64,000 nt of DNA, taken from assembly GCF_001050135.1 (NCBI RefSeq), contig NZ_CP012040.1, positions 930,001-994,000 of the forward strand, written 5' to 3'. Of this stretch, positions 36,908 through 47,000 are shown in pieces. Below the pieces are notes generated by a model that had not been told where the DNA came from, made no database searches, and saw only the letters and a program-made list of their open reading frames with translations. The translations under genes were made by a program, and so were the position numbers. Origin of the DNA: Cyclobacterium amurskyense (GTDB lineage Bacteria; Bacteroidota; Bacteroidia; Cytophagales; Cyclobacteriaceae). Numbering within the stretch: position 1 is the first letter of the stretch; the number at the start of each line of letters is the position of its first letter.

Positions 36908-37485
36908 AACACCCAATTTATATGGCAGTTTCCAGTCAAATAATGATACATTCCTTCTATGTCTTCTGAAGTTAACCCCATTATATCATCACACCCTTCT
37001 TGAACCAATAAATTTGTTATTGGCTCGGTGATTTTTTCTGAAATAGCTAAAAGAATTTTACTTTCTGACTGATTATCTCTCAGCATTGGCTTAATTATGT
37101 TCCTATATTTCCCCAATATAATTGCTAATAAAAACGTAAATATCTCTTGAGCAGGTTCAAAATTTTGATATTTGAGTAACTTTTTATAAAACATTTGTTT
37201 TAGTTCAATAAAATCCTCTTCTAAATGACTTTTCTCGGCATTCTCTAACTTCTTTTCTAAGCCAATTGTATCTTTAGGATTTAAGTATCGACTTAAGCTT
37301 TCTGAGATTGTTTTTATTTCGTCAACGTTATCCGGATTTTCAAACTGAAATTTAAGGGAAGAAAATAGAGAGCTCAATTTCCCTTTTTGTCCATTATAAT
37401 TATTTGTTATAGAATTATCATTTCCACCTAAAATCTTGTTACCAGAACCCTCAACTTCAATATCCTTCTGTGTATTTTTGATCAT
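36904..37485 (-). CDS. ABC-3C effector-position protein with N-terminal G/N-rich motif
   Basis: 193 residues from the ATG at 37485. Residues 3-27 carry a Gly/Asn-rich motif (NTQKDIEVEG, then GNKILGGNDNSI) that matches the C-terminus of the small membrane protein encoded just upstream. The remaining 160 residues are alpha-helical (FKQ-like KFQFENPDNVDEIKTISES, SLEKKLENAEKSH-like, EIFTFLLAIILGKYRNIIKPML) and probably form the ABC-3C-type C-terminal domain that docks on the middle component. No nuclease, protease or NADase motif is visible, so the killing activity may lie in the membrane partner. The start overlaps the upstream stop as TGATG. Confidence 0.6.
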   Translation of the reverse strand: MIKNTQKDIEVEGSGNKILGGNDNSITNNYNGQKGKLSSLFSSLKFQFENPDNVDEIKTISESLSRYLNPKDTIGLEKKLENAEKSHLEEDFIELKQMFYKKLLKYQNFEPAQEIFTFLLAIILGKYRNIIKPMLRDNQSESKILLAISEKITEPITNLLVQEGCDDIMGLTSEDIEGMYHYLTGNCHINWVL

Positions 37486-37664
37486 CACAATTTAATGGAT
37501 TTATCGTCTCCACCAACAATTTTATTTTTATCACCTTTAATTTTTATCCCTTTTTGGATATTTGAAATAGATTTTTTTTTCCTTTTAGAATACCAAGAAC
37601 CACCTATAATCGCAATGATTAATGCAATAATTGTTGATAAGATTTCGCTTAAATTACCTTCCAT
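37485..37664 (-). CDS. Small membrane-anchored protein, candidate fourth ABC-3C component
   Basis: 59 residues read from ATG 37664. An N-terminal hydrophobic helix (ILSTIIALIIAIIGG, residues 8-22) is followed by a basic stretch SKRKKKS and then NIQKGIKIKGDKNKIVGGDD ending SIKL. This last part aligns with residues 3-27 of the next protein: N-Q-K-I-G-NKI-GG-D-S-I positions coincide. Stop and next start overlap (TGATG), so the gene is coupled to the ABC-3C operon. Topology by the positive-inside rule puts the motif in the cytoplasm. Function is inferred only: membrane anchor or pore triggered through the motif. Confidence 0.65.
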   Translation of the reverse strand: MEGNLSEILSTIIALIIAIIGGSWYSKRKKKSISNIQKGIKIKGDKNKIVGGDDKSIKL

Positions 37665-37961
37665 ATTACAGATATTTTTTTGGTTACACCTAACACTTGT
37701 ATATCCACGTAATAATTGTGACGTTGCGAATATAGGACATGTATTTTTCGCTATGTCATTTTTATTCCGTTAAATTAACACTTTAGGACAAAGAATCCAT
37801 TGTACACAGCTACATTTTAATGCAAAATTTTGAGTTTTAATCATAATTCACTGGAATTAAGTGAGTTTACACTTCAAATCTATACATCCTTAGGCCAATC
37901 CTTTATTTCCCCCATAATTCATAAACAGTACCCCAAGTAACAACCCCAAAAATTCCACCAC

Positions 37962-37997
37962 AAAAAAAGCCACCAAGACTAATGCTTGGCGGCTTTC
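37962..37997 (-). terminator. Intrinsic terminator after susD remnant
   Basis: On the minus strand: GCCGCCAAG, loop CATTAGT, CTTGGTGGC, then a T-run of seven. Same sequence type as the terminator at 42330, showing that the duplication includes the terminator. The rest of 37665-38044 holds no gene. Confidence 0.85.
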
Positions 37998-38044
37998 ATT
38001 CCGTGATAATTGAGTACAGACAATAAGTGTCTATAGGCTCGGTT

Positions 38045-38279
38045 TTAATTGGCTACATCCCACCACACATGGGTGATGTAATTATCGGCTCCTTGTCTGC
38101 TTACTGCTGCATTGTAATTTTCTACGTTGAGTACAGGCTCATTGTCTGGGTTCCTTAACCTGTCAGGGAACAATCCTCCGCTTTTACTGTCGGGGTAGTG
38201 GATAGGCGTCAAGACTGGGTAGCCGGATCTTCTGATATTGGAAAAGGCTTCATAGCCATTCAGGAAGGTAGCGACCTTA
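38045..38279 (-). pseudogene. 3' remnant of a SusD/RagB gene
   Basis: About 77 codons read VATFLNGYEAFSNIRRSGYP through LRNPDNEPVLN to ITHVWWDVAN and a stop. This aligns closely with the last residues of the intact SusD encoded at 42413-43996. There is no start and nothing SusD-like upstream. It is a decayed paralogue left by a tandem duplication or rearrangement. Confidence 0.85.
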
Positions 38280-38463
38280 ATCGCTAAATAATAAAATCAA
38301 GTAAACAAACAGCCTATACTGTTTTACTATGAGGTTAGGCAAATTCATTTGCATCAATAAGGCCAATCATTGGTAGGTTTCTCAAAGTTGTATTATAATT
38401 GGTCCTACTCCCGCAATTGACAATAATGTTCCCATCCATAATCGGCTTATAAAAAGTGTCCAA

Positions 38464-41400
38464 TTATTTCTCTTGTTCTATTTTTTCCAGCAATAATTGC
38501 TTGACGAATTCCCATTCTTCTTTGAACGCGGTTAACTGTATTTTTAGCCTCTCAAGAGAATCCTCTTCGGTCTCATCTCCTATTTGGGCAGCGATATCAG
38601 CCAAAAGATTGCAGCGAATGGCCATCATGGATCCCTTTATTGAATGCGCAATTTGGCTAATGGTGTTGCTATCCTTTTTCTCATACGCCTGATTGAGTTG
38701 GTTTATTTTATCCGGCATGTCAGCCAATAACATTGAGATTAAATGTTGCGCACTCTTGATATCCCCACCAAGACTATTTAAAAGTTCGCTATAGCCGAAA
38801 TGAACTTCATTTGTAGCAATTGCCTCATTTTTGTCCGCATCAGCTTCCTTATCTTGGCGAAAGAATTTCTTCAACACCGATTCAATTTTCTGAACCTCTA
38901 GAGGCTTTGTCAGGAATTCATCCATTCCTGCCACCAAACACTTCTCTTTTTCCTCCTTTAATGCTCCCGCTGTAAGTGCAATAATAGGAATATGGGTGCC
39001 GGTACTATTTTCTATGGCTCTAATTTGCTTAGTGGCTCCAATACCATCAAGTTCAGGCATCTGTATGTCCATAAACACTATATCAGGATTAAGCTTCTTG
39101 TATTGCTCTACAGCTACTAATCCATCCTCTGCTTCGTAAATTTCACTATTGGGCATTAATTGTTGCAACAAAGTCTTGCTTAGCACCATGTTCAAAGAAT
39201 TATCTTCAGCAATGAGGATTTTTATCTTTTCATGTGGCTCTATTGCACCGTTTCTTTCTTCCGTTTCTTTTTGTGGGCTATCTTTTAAGTCTGGATTTAA
39301 GTTGGAGAGATAAATGAATAGATCATTGCTTTTGACAGGTTTGGTTAAGCGAAAACGAACCCCAATTTCCATACATTTTTGGTGAAGTGCTTCATCCTGA
39401 GCGGAGGAGGAAAGCAGAATTACCGGCTGTTTTTCAAGGTCTAAATTCAACTTTTCCTTCATGAGGCGAATGGTTTCCAGGCCATTGATATAGGGCATAT
39501 GATAATCGCAAATGATAACATCATAAGGCAATGCGGTTTCCAGTATTTGTAGTGCCTGAAATCCATTTTCGCAGCTGTCTGATTCAATCTGCCACTGATT
39601 AAGCATTTGTTGCAAAATTACCCTGTTATTGGCATTGTCATCAATAATCAAACAGCGTTTTACACCTGCAATCTGTGTGTTGTCTGTTTTTTCTCCTTCT
39701 TCAAAATGAGTGGTAATCTCAAAAAAGAAAGTGGTCCCAACGTCAGGTTCACTATCAATATTGATTTTGCTTCCCATTTTTTCTGCAATCATTTGCGAAA
39801 TGACAAGCCCTAATCCGGTACCTCCAAATTTACGGGTAGTGGAACTGTCTGCTTGAGAAAATGATTTGAAAAGCTTGGCTTTTTGTTCTTTGTTAATGCC
39901 GATACCGGTATCTTTTACAGCAATTTTAAAGGTACCTTGATTGCCCTGGAGCGGTAAAAAATCTACCTTAACGATCACTTCTCCTTTTTGGGTGAACTTC
40001 ACGGCATTGCTTAAAAGATTTGCCAAAATCTGCTGGGTACGAATAGGATCTATATGGGCATAACGAGGCATATTAGGATCTATACTCATTAACAATTCAA
40101 GTGCTTTTTCTGCTGCCGAGAATTTGACGATATCGATGCAGTTTTCGAGAAGTGCTATCATATCGGTTTTCACCTCCTCCAGCTCCAACATGCCTGCTTC
40201 TATCTTAGAAAAATCAAGAATATCGTTGATAATACCAAGTAAGGTGTGACCTGACACATTGGCGCTATTCACATATTGCTGCTGAACAGGGCTAAGTGGC
40301 GTCTTGGTAAGTAAGTCGGTAAAGCCAATTACTCCATTTAGTGGGGTACGGATTTCGTGGCTCATATTAGCCAAAAACTCAGATTTTGCTTTACTGGCTG
40401 TTTCTGCTTGTTCCTTAGCAATCTTCTGCGCTTCTTCCGTATTTTTCTGACGTGTAATATCAACATTGGTCCCTATCCAGCGATAAGGTTTGCCCTTTTC
40501 ATCTCGGAGCAATTTACCACGCGTCATTATCCAACGCCAACTGCCATCTTTGTGGAGACAACGGTGTACTATTTCATATTTTTGGGTGATCCCATTCAGA
40601 TGGTCGGCTACCGCTTTTTCAATTGAATCGGCATCATCAGGATGCCATAGTCTTTGCCATCCCCCAAAGGAATTTTCTATCTCGGAGTCTTCATACCCAA
40701 GCATGGCTTTCCATTGTTTGGAGAAAACCACTTTGTTGTTCACCATGTCCCAATCCCAGATACCTGCTTCCGTACCATCTATGGCCACTGCAAAACGCAG
40801 TTCACTTTCCTTCTTCTCTTCATCTACTTTTTTGCGTTCGGTAATGTTTTTATGTGTACCTACAACCCGTGTCGCTTCTCCACTTTCGTTTCTTTCAACT
40901 ACTTTTGCTCTGTTCAATATCCACAGATACTCCCCTTCCTTATTCCTAAACCTGTATTCATGGCTAAAGGTGTCGCCATTTTCTGGTGTTTGAGTAACTT
41001 TATTGATTTCTGCAAATACCCATTCAATATCATCAGGGTGCAATCTGTCCGACCATTCGCTTGCTAGGGATGCAAGCTCGCCTACTTTATACCCCAACAT
41101 TTCCACCCACGCCTTAGAAAAGACAGTAACTCCATCCATAGGGGTCCAATCCCAGATCCCATCACCCGAAGCATCCATCGCATAATTCAATCGCTTTGTG
41201 AGTGCTTCTTTTTCCAATTCAATGTTCTTTCTTTCCGTAATATCCTGCGCTACTCCCCTTAATCCTATAATTTCCTTGCTTTCACTGCGTATGGCTTCCC
41301 CCCGAACCCACATCCACCCCTGGCTTCCATCTATTTTAATGGTACTTAGTTCTAATTCATATGGAACCCCCTGATCTTTGGTTAAGGCCAAGTAAGAAGT

Positions 41401-42027
41401 AAGTTGCTCCCAGCTTTCAGCAGAAAATAACTTCATGTGTTCATTATAAGGAGGAGGGGGTAGCGAAGGATCAAAGCCATAAATTTCATAAAGCTCCTCT
41501 GACCAAACTACCTCATTGGTTTTTAGATCCACTTCCCAACTACCTAGCTTAGAAAAATGTTGGGTGTTGCGAAGTAGAGCAGTACTATTTTGAAACTTTA
41601 ATTCGCTGTTTTTTATTTCTGTAATGTTTTGGTGAGCCCCCAGCATTCTTACTGGTTTGCCATGCTCATCTCTAATCGCTAAGCCACGGCACCTAATCCA
41701 CACCGTGGAACCATTTTTATGCGTGTATCGCACGGTTTGATCGTAAGGAATATTTGGGTTTTCGAGATGTTTGGTAATCTTTTCTATAGCAACTTTTAAA
41801 TCTTCAGGGTGAATAATATCTTTCCAAGCCGAAGTTTTGTGTGGCATTTCACTAGGATTGTACCCTAAAACTTCCCAAAATTTAGCATTCATCCATTCTT
41901 CTTCGGGATTTTCCAAATCCCAATACCACATGCCATCCAGACAAGATTCCTGAATGAAATCAAAAATTCGCTCATCTGATTTTATGAGTTCGTAAAGTTC
42001 TTGTTTGAGGTAATTTGTTTCCATCAA
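38464..42027 (-). CDS. Hybrid sensor histidine kinase (4x PAS, HisKA, HATPase, 2x REC, Hpt)
   Basis: 1187 residues. Four PAS/PAC units lie at about 20-140, 150-270, 280-400 and 405-530, each ending ITE/ITR-x-K. HisKA contains NMSHEIRTPLNG with phospho-acceptor H557. HATPase is at about 655-775 (NLLSNAVKFTQ, DTGIGI, GGTGLGL). Receiver 1 has D841 (IICDYHMP) and receiver 2 has D987 (FMDIQMP). The C-terminal Hpt has H1128 in AHSIKGSM. No membrane segment is seen, so it senses a cytoplasmic signal through PAS domains. A full internal phosphorelay is present, but no output DNA-binding domain and no adjacent response regulator. Confidence 0.93.
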   Translation of the reverse strand: MMETNYLKQELYELIKSDERIFDFIQESCLDGMWYWDLENPEEEWMNAKFWEVLGYNPSEMPHKTSAWKDIIHPEDLKVAIEKITKHLENPNIPYDQTVRYTHKNGSTVWIRCRGLAIRDEHGKPVRMLGAHQNITEIKNSELKFQNSTALLRNTQHFSKLGSWEVDLKTNEVVWSEELYEIYGFDPSLPPPPYNEHMKLFSAESWEQLTSYLALTKDQGVPYELELSTIKIDGSQGWMWVRGEAIRSESKEIIGLRGVAQDITERKNIELEKEALTKRLNYAMDASGDGIWDWTPMDGVTVFSKAWVEMLGYKVGELASLASEWSDRLHPDDIEWVFAEINKVTQTPENGDTFSHEYRFRNKEGEYLWILNRAKVVERNESGEATRVVGTHKNITERKKVDEEKKESELRFAVAIDGTEAGIWDWDMVNNKVVFSKQWKAMLGYEDSEIENSFGGWQRLWHPDDADSIEKAVADHLNGITQKYEIVHRCLHKDGSWRWIMTRGKLLRDEKGKPYRWIGTNVDITRQKNTEEAQKIAKEQAETASKAKSEFLANMSHEIRTPLNGVIGFTDLLTKTPLSPVQQQYVNSANVSGHTLLGIINDILDFSKIEAGMLELEEVKTDMIALLENCIDIVKFSAAEKALELLMSIDPNMPRYAHIDPIRTQQILANLLSNAVKFTQKGEVIVKVDFLPLQGNQGTFKIAVKDTGIGINKEQKAKLFKSFSQADSSTTRKFGGTGLGLVISQMIAEKMGSKINIDSEPDVGTTFFFEITTHFEEGEKTDNTQIAGVKRCLIIDDNANNRVILQQMLNQWQIESDSCENGFQALQILETALPYDVIICDYHMPYINGLETIRLMKEKLNLDLEKQPVILLSSSAQDEALHQKCMEIGVRFRLTKPVKSNDLFIYLSNLNPDLKDSPQKETEERNGAIEPHEKIKILIAEDNSLNMVLSKTLLQQLMPNSEIYEAEDGLVAVEQYKKLNPDIVFMDIQMPELDGIGATKQIRAIENSTGTHIPIIALTAGALKEEKEKCLVAGMDEFLTKPLEVQKIESVLKKFFRQDKEADADKNEAIATNEVHFGYSELLNSLGGDIKSAQHLISMLLADMPDKINQLNQAYEKKDSNTISQIAHSIKGSMMAIRCNLLADIAAQIGDETEEDSLERLKIQLTAFKEEWEFVKQLLLEKIEQEK

Positions 42028-42329
42028 TTAGCTGTTTTCACTGTTTAAAAAATACGAATAGCATTTTTTATAGCTATTTTTTAGGAAGGAAGTTGCGTGT
42101 ATTAAGATTAATCACCCTCGTTCCTACAACTTGCTTTTTTTGGCAAATTAGGTATTTAAGATAAAAATTGCATTGGAACCACTAATATATCAATGATAAC
42201 CGTGAAAAATGTGAAAATGTTTGTAAAAATAGGTCGTTATTTCTCAAACCAGCACAACCTTGTGTTTATTCATTATTGGTTTAAAGTTTCATAAGCAGTG
42301 GGTAGGAAAGTCTACCTAGGACTCTTCAT
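42028..42329. other. Spacer between kinase start and susD terminator
   Basis: An AT-rich region upstream of the histidine kinase that should contain its promoter. No gene or family A-E repeat was found. Confidence 0.4.
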
Positions 42330-42363
42330 AAAAAAAGCCACCAAGATTTACTCTTGGCGGCCT
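42330..42363 (-). terminator. Intrinsic terminator of susC-susD operon
   Basis: On the minus strand: GCCGCCAAG, loop AGTAAAT, CTTGGTGGC, then TTTTTTT. One G-U pair in the stem. It lies about 50 bases after the susD stop. Confidence 0.88.
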
Positions 42364-42412
42364 TCACTTGGTGATAATTGAGTAGGGACAATAAGTCCTT
42401 ATTGTCTTGGTT

Positions 42413-43996
42413 TTAATTGGCTACATCCCACCATACTTTGGTTATATAATTGTCGGCTCCTTGTCTGCTTACTGCAGCATTGTAGTTCTCTGCATTCAGT
42501 ACAGGCTCATTGTCTGGATACCTTAACCTACCAGGGAAAAGCCCTCCTGTTTCATTGTCAGGATAGTTGATAGGCGTCAATACCGGGTAGCCGGATCTTC
42601 TGACGTTGGAAAAGGCTTCATAGCCATTCAAGAAAGTAGCTGCCCAATACTGCGTATTGATTTGCTCTAATGCGGCAACGGTATTTGCAGCTCCTACAAA
42701 TGGATGCGCTTGAAGGTATTCAGCGATTTCCTGATCCGTGATAACTGCTGAGGCATCATATTGATTCAGCATTTTCATGGCTCCGGTCACACCACTTTCA
42801 TAATAGCTGGCAGCATCTCCGCTGATCCAGCCACGAACAGCAGCTTCTGCCATCATGTATTGCACTTCCGCATAGGTGATAAACATCCTGGGCCCATCTA
42901 GCTTGGCATATACGGACCTGTTTACACCGGAATATTGGTGTTCCTGACCAGGGCTATTTGGATTGTAGCTAGGATCAGCTTCCAGGGTTTGCCTGTCCAA
43001 TCCATTAGGCAAGCCTTTTTGGACGGATGGATCGGTATTTTTTGTACTCACATCCGTAGGATCTGTGTAAACCGCCACGGTATATTTCAGCCTTGGATCA
43101 TTGTGGTCACTTAGATAGTTAAAGAAAGTCGCGGCTATTTTACCCGGGCTTCTTGTACCCACACTTATCGTCCAGCTCATGCCATTGGCAAGGGCCGCCG
43201 AGGTGCCAGTAGCATCTGTGCCACTGATTAATAGATTGTCCTCATTGTCGGTAAATACTCCACCCGCTACCGCTTTTTTAACCCAGGCTTCAGAGGTAGA
43301 TGGCTCTACTTTTGAAAGACGCATTCCCAATCTTAGCATCATGGAATTGCCTAATTTTTTCCACTTGGCAATGTCTCCATCATAGGCAATATCGGCTGCT
43401 GCGAAATTCTCCTTGGAAGCATCCAACTTACTCACCGCATCTTCAAGTTCACTTAACATATCCAAATAGATCTCCTTTTGAGCATCGTATTTGGGCTTGA
43501 AGATTTGCTCATAATATCCCCTACTCGACTCAAAATAAGGAATGTCTCCATACATATCCGTCAATCTATGGTAGATGATGGTTCTCCAGATCCTAGCCAT
43601 TTGGTGAAGGTTGTTGAAATCCGGATCTTCCTCCGTTTGTACGAGTATGTCTTCGATTAGCTTGGCTGGACGAGATTCCGAAGCACTACCGTAAGTAGCA
43701 TTCCAAAGTTGTTCGTTGTTTCCTTTATGGTAAACGTACTTGTCTCCGTGGTAGTCAAAAATCCCCACATTACTCAAAGAAGCCATTTGCTGTACAAAGC
43801 AGGTTCCATAATACAAACTTGTGTTATGGTCTCCATGTGCTGAGCGCAGTTGTGCGGTGGTCAGCAAAAAGGAGGGATTGAATTGTTCGGCAGTTACTGC
43901 ATTTGGATCCTTATTGAGCTCCTCAAAGCCTTGGTCGCAAGACGCCAGGATCAAGAGACAAAATAATAGTGCGCTATTTAACAGATTATTTTTCAT
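42413..43996 (-). CDS. SusD/RagB-family surface glycan-binding lipoprotein
   Basis: About 527 residues from ATG 43996 (MKNNLLNSALLF), giving a signal peptide with lipobox LASC. The SusD-like N-terminal motif QGFEELNKDPNAVT, TPR-type helices (RIWRTIIYHRLTDMYGDIPYF, a highly conserved segment) and the C-terminal GYEAFSNVRRSGYP are present. SusD lids the TonB-dependent SusC pore and binds the incoming ligand at the cell surface. It follows susC with a short spacer in the same operon. It belongs to the SusD-like_2 subgroup. Confidence 0.95.
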   Translation of the reverse strand: MKNNLLNSALLFCLLILASCDQGFEELNKDPNAVTAEQFNPSFLLTTAQLRSAHGDHNTSLYYGTCFVQQMASLSNVGIFDYHGDKYVYHKGNNEQLWNATYGSASESRPAKLIEDILVQTEEDPDFNNLHQMARIWRTIIYHRLTDMYGDIPYFESSRGYYEQIFKPKYDAQKEIYLDMLSELEDAVSKLDASKENFAAADIAYDGDIAKWKKLGNSMMLRLGMRLSKVEPSTSEAWVKKAVAGGVFTDNEDNLLISGTDATGTSAALANGMSWTISVGTRSPGKIAATFFNYLSDHNDPRLKYTVAVYTDPTDVSTKNTDPSVQKGLPNGLDRQTLEADPSYNPNSPGQEHQYSGVNRSVYAKLDGPRMFITYAEVQYMMAEAAVRGWISGDAASYYESGVTGAMKMLNQYDASAVITDQEIAEYLQAHPFVGAANTVAALEQINTQYWAATFLNGYEAFSNVRRSGYPVLTPINYPDNETGGLFPGRLRYPDNEPVLNAENYNAAVSRQGADNYITKVWWDVAN

Positions 43997-44025
43997 GATA
44001 ATTCGGTCTATTATTGACATTAAGA

Positions 44026-47000
44026 TTAGAATTTAAGGTTTACATTCACCCCTAAACTCCTTGTAGGAGGCAAGGCACTGGATTCTACACCTTGACTGTT
44101 TCCCGGATACAAATTGTTTTCAGGATCAATTCCGGGAGAATGGCTCATTAGTATAAGCAGGTTTCTTCCTACCAATGAAACGCTGCCACCTTTAACGAAT
44201 CCTAACTTGTTGTAGAAAGATGCCGGTAAGCTATAGGTCAAGGAAACGTTCCTTAATTTGATAAAGCTTGCATCATATAAATAATCATCTAGCGCATCTC
44301 TTCTCCTTACAATAATGGCCCTGTTGTTTACCCTGTCAGCAGAAACCAATACGTCATTGACTTCACCGTTTTCATTGACTCCTGGCAAAACAGCTCCATT
44401 TTCTCTTCCTAGTAGAGAGCCATAAGACATGCCCCTGTGTTCCAGGTCATAATTGGTTTGGGAATAAATGCTTCCGCCAAACTTACCGTCCACCAAGATG
44501 TTTAGATTGAAGGATTTGTACCTGAAGTTGTTTACCAATCCTCCCGTCCATCTGTGTACACCTGTACCAAAAGGAACCACATTGGCAGGAACTATAGGAA
44601 GTCCTGTTGCATCTATAATGTCTCTGCCTTGCTCATCTTTAAGGATAGTCCGGCCTACGATCTGTGAATATTCCATGCCTTCTATGTGTTTGATAAAGGC
44701 TTTGGTAGTGGTTGCCAAGATCAACTCATTAGAAGTATCTGAGATTTTCAATACTTTACTTTTGTTGTAGGCAAGGTTACCCGTGATGTCCCACTCAAAA
44801 TCATTGCCCACTACAGGCTTACCAGTAAGCAAAAACTCAACGCCTCTGTTTCTGATACTTCCTACGTTTACCGATACCCCGGAATAACCACTTGTAGTAG
44901 AAATACTTTCCACAGCGATATCATTGGTGGTCAGTTTATTGTAGACAGCGAAGTCCAATCCCAATCTATTGTCCAATACCCTAAGGTCTAAACCAGCTTC
45001 GAATTCATCCACATTAAGGGGTTGAAGCAAGTTATTGGGCACGGTTTCCTGATTGATGGTACCTAGAGGTCGTCCATTGTAGTTGTAATCCAACAAGCCA
45101 TAAGTCAGGTTCAATCCGTAAGGATCTGTATCTCCACCCACTGAAGCATAGGCTACACGGAATTTACTGAAGCTAATTGCTCTTGGCAGGTCAATGGCAT
45201 CAGAAAGCACAAAGCTCACCCCTGCAGAAGGATAGAAGAAGTTGTTTGAATTAGGATTAAGGGTTGAAAACCAATCATTCCTTCCTGTTAAGTTGAAATA
45301 CAGGTAATTTCTAAAGCTCAATTCCATGGTTCCGAAAACCGAGTTGATTTTCTTGTCATAGTTTTGGGTAGAGGTATTTCTTATGGAGGTATTGTTGACT
45401 ACGTTCAATTGAGGAATAACAAATCCCAAACCTGAAATATTCGTAGTGTACCTGTGTTGAGACATTAGGTTACCTCCCAGGTTTACGGCAAGGTCGAAAT
45501 CTTCATTCAAGTCCTTATTAATCCCAATCAGGCCTTCAAAATTTCTCTCCCAGAAGTTCATTACCCTTTGGTCAATTTGTCCATTTACACGGAAACCCGT
45601 TCCATCAGGTATGATATTGTCACCTTTGAAAGTATAATAATCCTGACCCGCTCTACCTTGTACAAACAACCAAGGAAGAATGTCCCATCTTGTGGTTACT
45701 CCGGTGATAAACCTGTCCTTTTTGGTTTTGTTGCTCATTCTGTTGATAACGAAGTAAGGATTAGTGGCATTAAGGTCAGTTCCCAATACTTTCTCGCTCA
45801 TGTCATCATTGTACCCCGGTGCCAAGGCACTAGTGGGCATATTACTGTTTACAAAGAGAATGGTACCGCCGGCACTTCCCTGTGTACCTCTATTGACATA
45901 CCTGTTGTTTACATTTTCTGTAATGTAATCTACATTGGCAGAAATGGTAAGGTTCTTGGCTGCCTTTTGGGTAAGTCCCAAGCTTATATTGTTCCTCTCC
46001 ATGCCTGAGTGAGGAATGATTCCGCTGTTTCTCAAATTGGTAAAACCAAGTCTGAAAGAACCATTGTCGCCTCCACCTGAGAAAGAGATATTGTTACTAG
46101 AGGTGCTACCGGTTCTATAGAAATCATCCAAAACCTGGTCTTTCACATAAGAATAAGGACGCTCTACCCCATCCAATTGAATAACCTGAGATCCATCAAA
46201 AGGTGCTCCCCAGTGATTTTGTCCGTGGTTGGCTGCATCCTGTTGACTGGCAGGTTTCACCCCACCATATCCCTGACCATATTGGTCTTGAATTTCCCAT
46301 AAATAGTAAGGGACATCAAAGGTATTGTGGCTTGTTACTTCCACACCAAGACCTTTTTTGCCGGCACCGGATTTGGTAGTGATCACAATGGCACCATTTT
46401 TTGCTCTTGAACCATAAAGTGCTGCTGCTGTAGCTCCTTTTAACACGGTGATTTCTGCGATATCATCAGGGTTAATACTAGAGATATTATCTCCCCAATC
46501 AGGATTGGCTCCGGACGGGCTACCAAATTGGGTATTGTCCATTGGCAAGCCATTGATCACATACAAAGGTTGGTTGTCACCAGAAATAGAGGTATTTCCT
46601 CTAATGGTAACTCTTGATGAATTACCGGGACCGGAACCTACACCCGTCACATTTACACCTGCCACTTTACCTACCAAAGAATTGGCAAAGTTGGTTTCCC
46701 TAGCCTTAGAGAAATTTTCTCCGTCGATTTTGGTTACCGAGTAGCCTAGTGCTTTCACTTCTTTTCTGATCCCTAGCGCCGTTACGACTACTTCATCAAG
46801 GGCTTTGGAATCTTCCTGAAGGGTTACAGAAAGCATAGAATTGTTTCCTACAGTTACTTCCTGTGTCACATAGCCTATATAGGAAAAAACCAACACATCA
46901 TTACTGTCAACCCCATCAAGCGTAAATCCACCATCCAGGTCCGTTACGGTTCCGCGGCTTTTGCCTTTAATCAAAATAGTAACTCCCACCAATGGTTCGC

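Noticed and set aside
37495..37773. Plus-strand ORF of 92 codons over the start of the ABC-3C operon
   Set aside because: It is antisense to the 59-residue membrane ORF, which has a stop-start overlap with the operon and a shared motif. The plus-strand product is low-complexity hydrophobic sequence.
38335..38445. Short minus-strand open stretch ending DANEFA next to the susD remnant
   Set aside because: About 35 codons with no start and no certain family. It may be a 3' remnant of another gene, but the evidence is too thin to list it.
40490..41067. Plus-strand ORFs of up to 167 codons within the histidine kinase
   Set aside because: Antisense shadows over PAS domains; no start context or family match.
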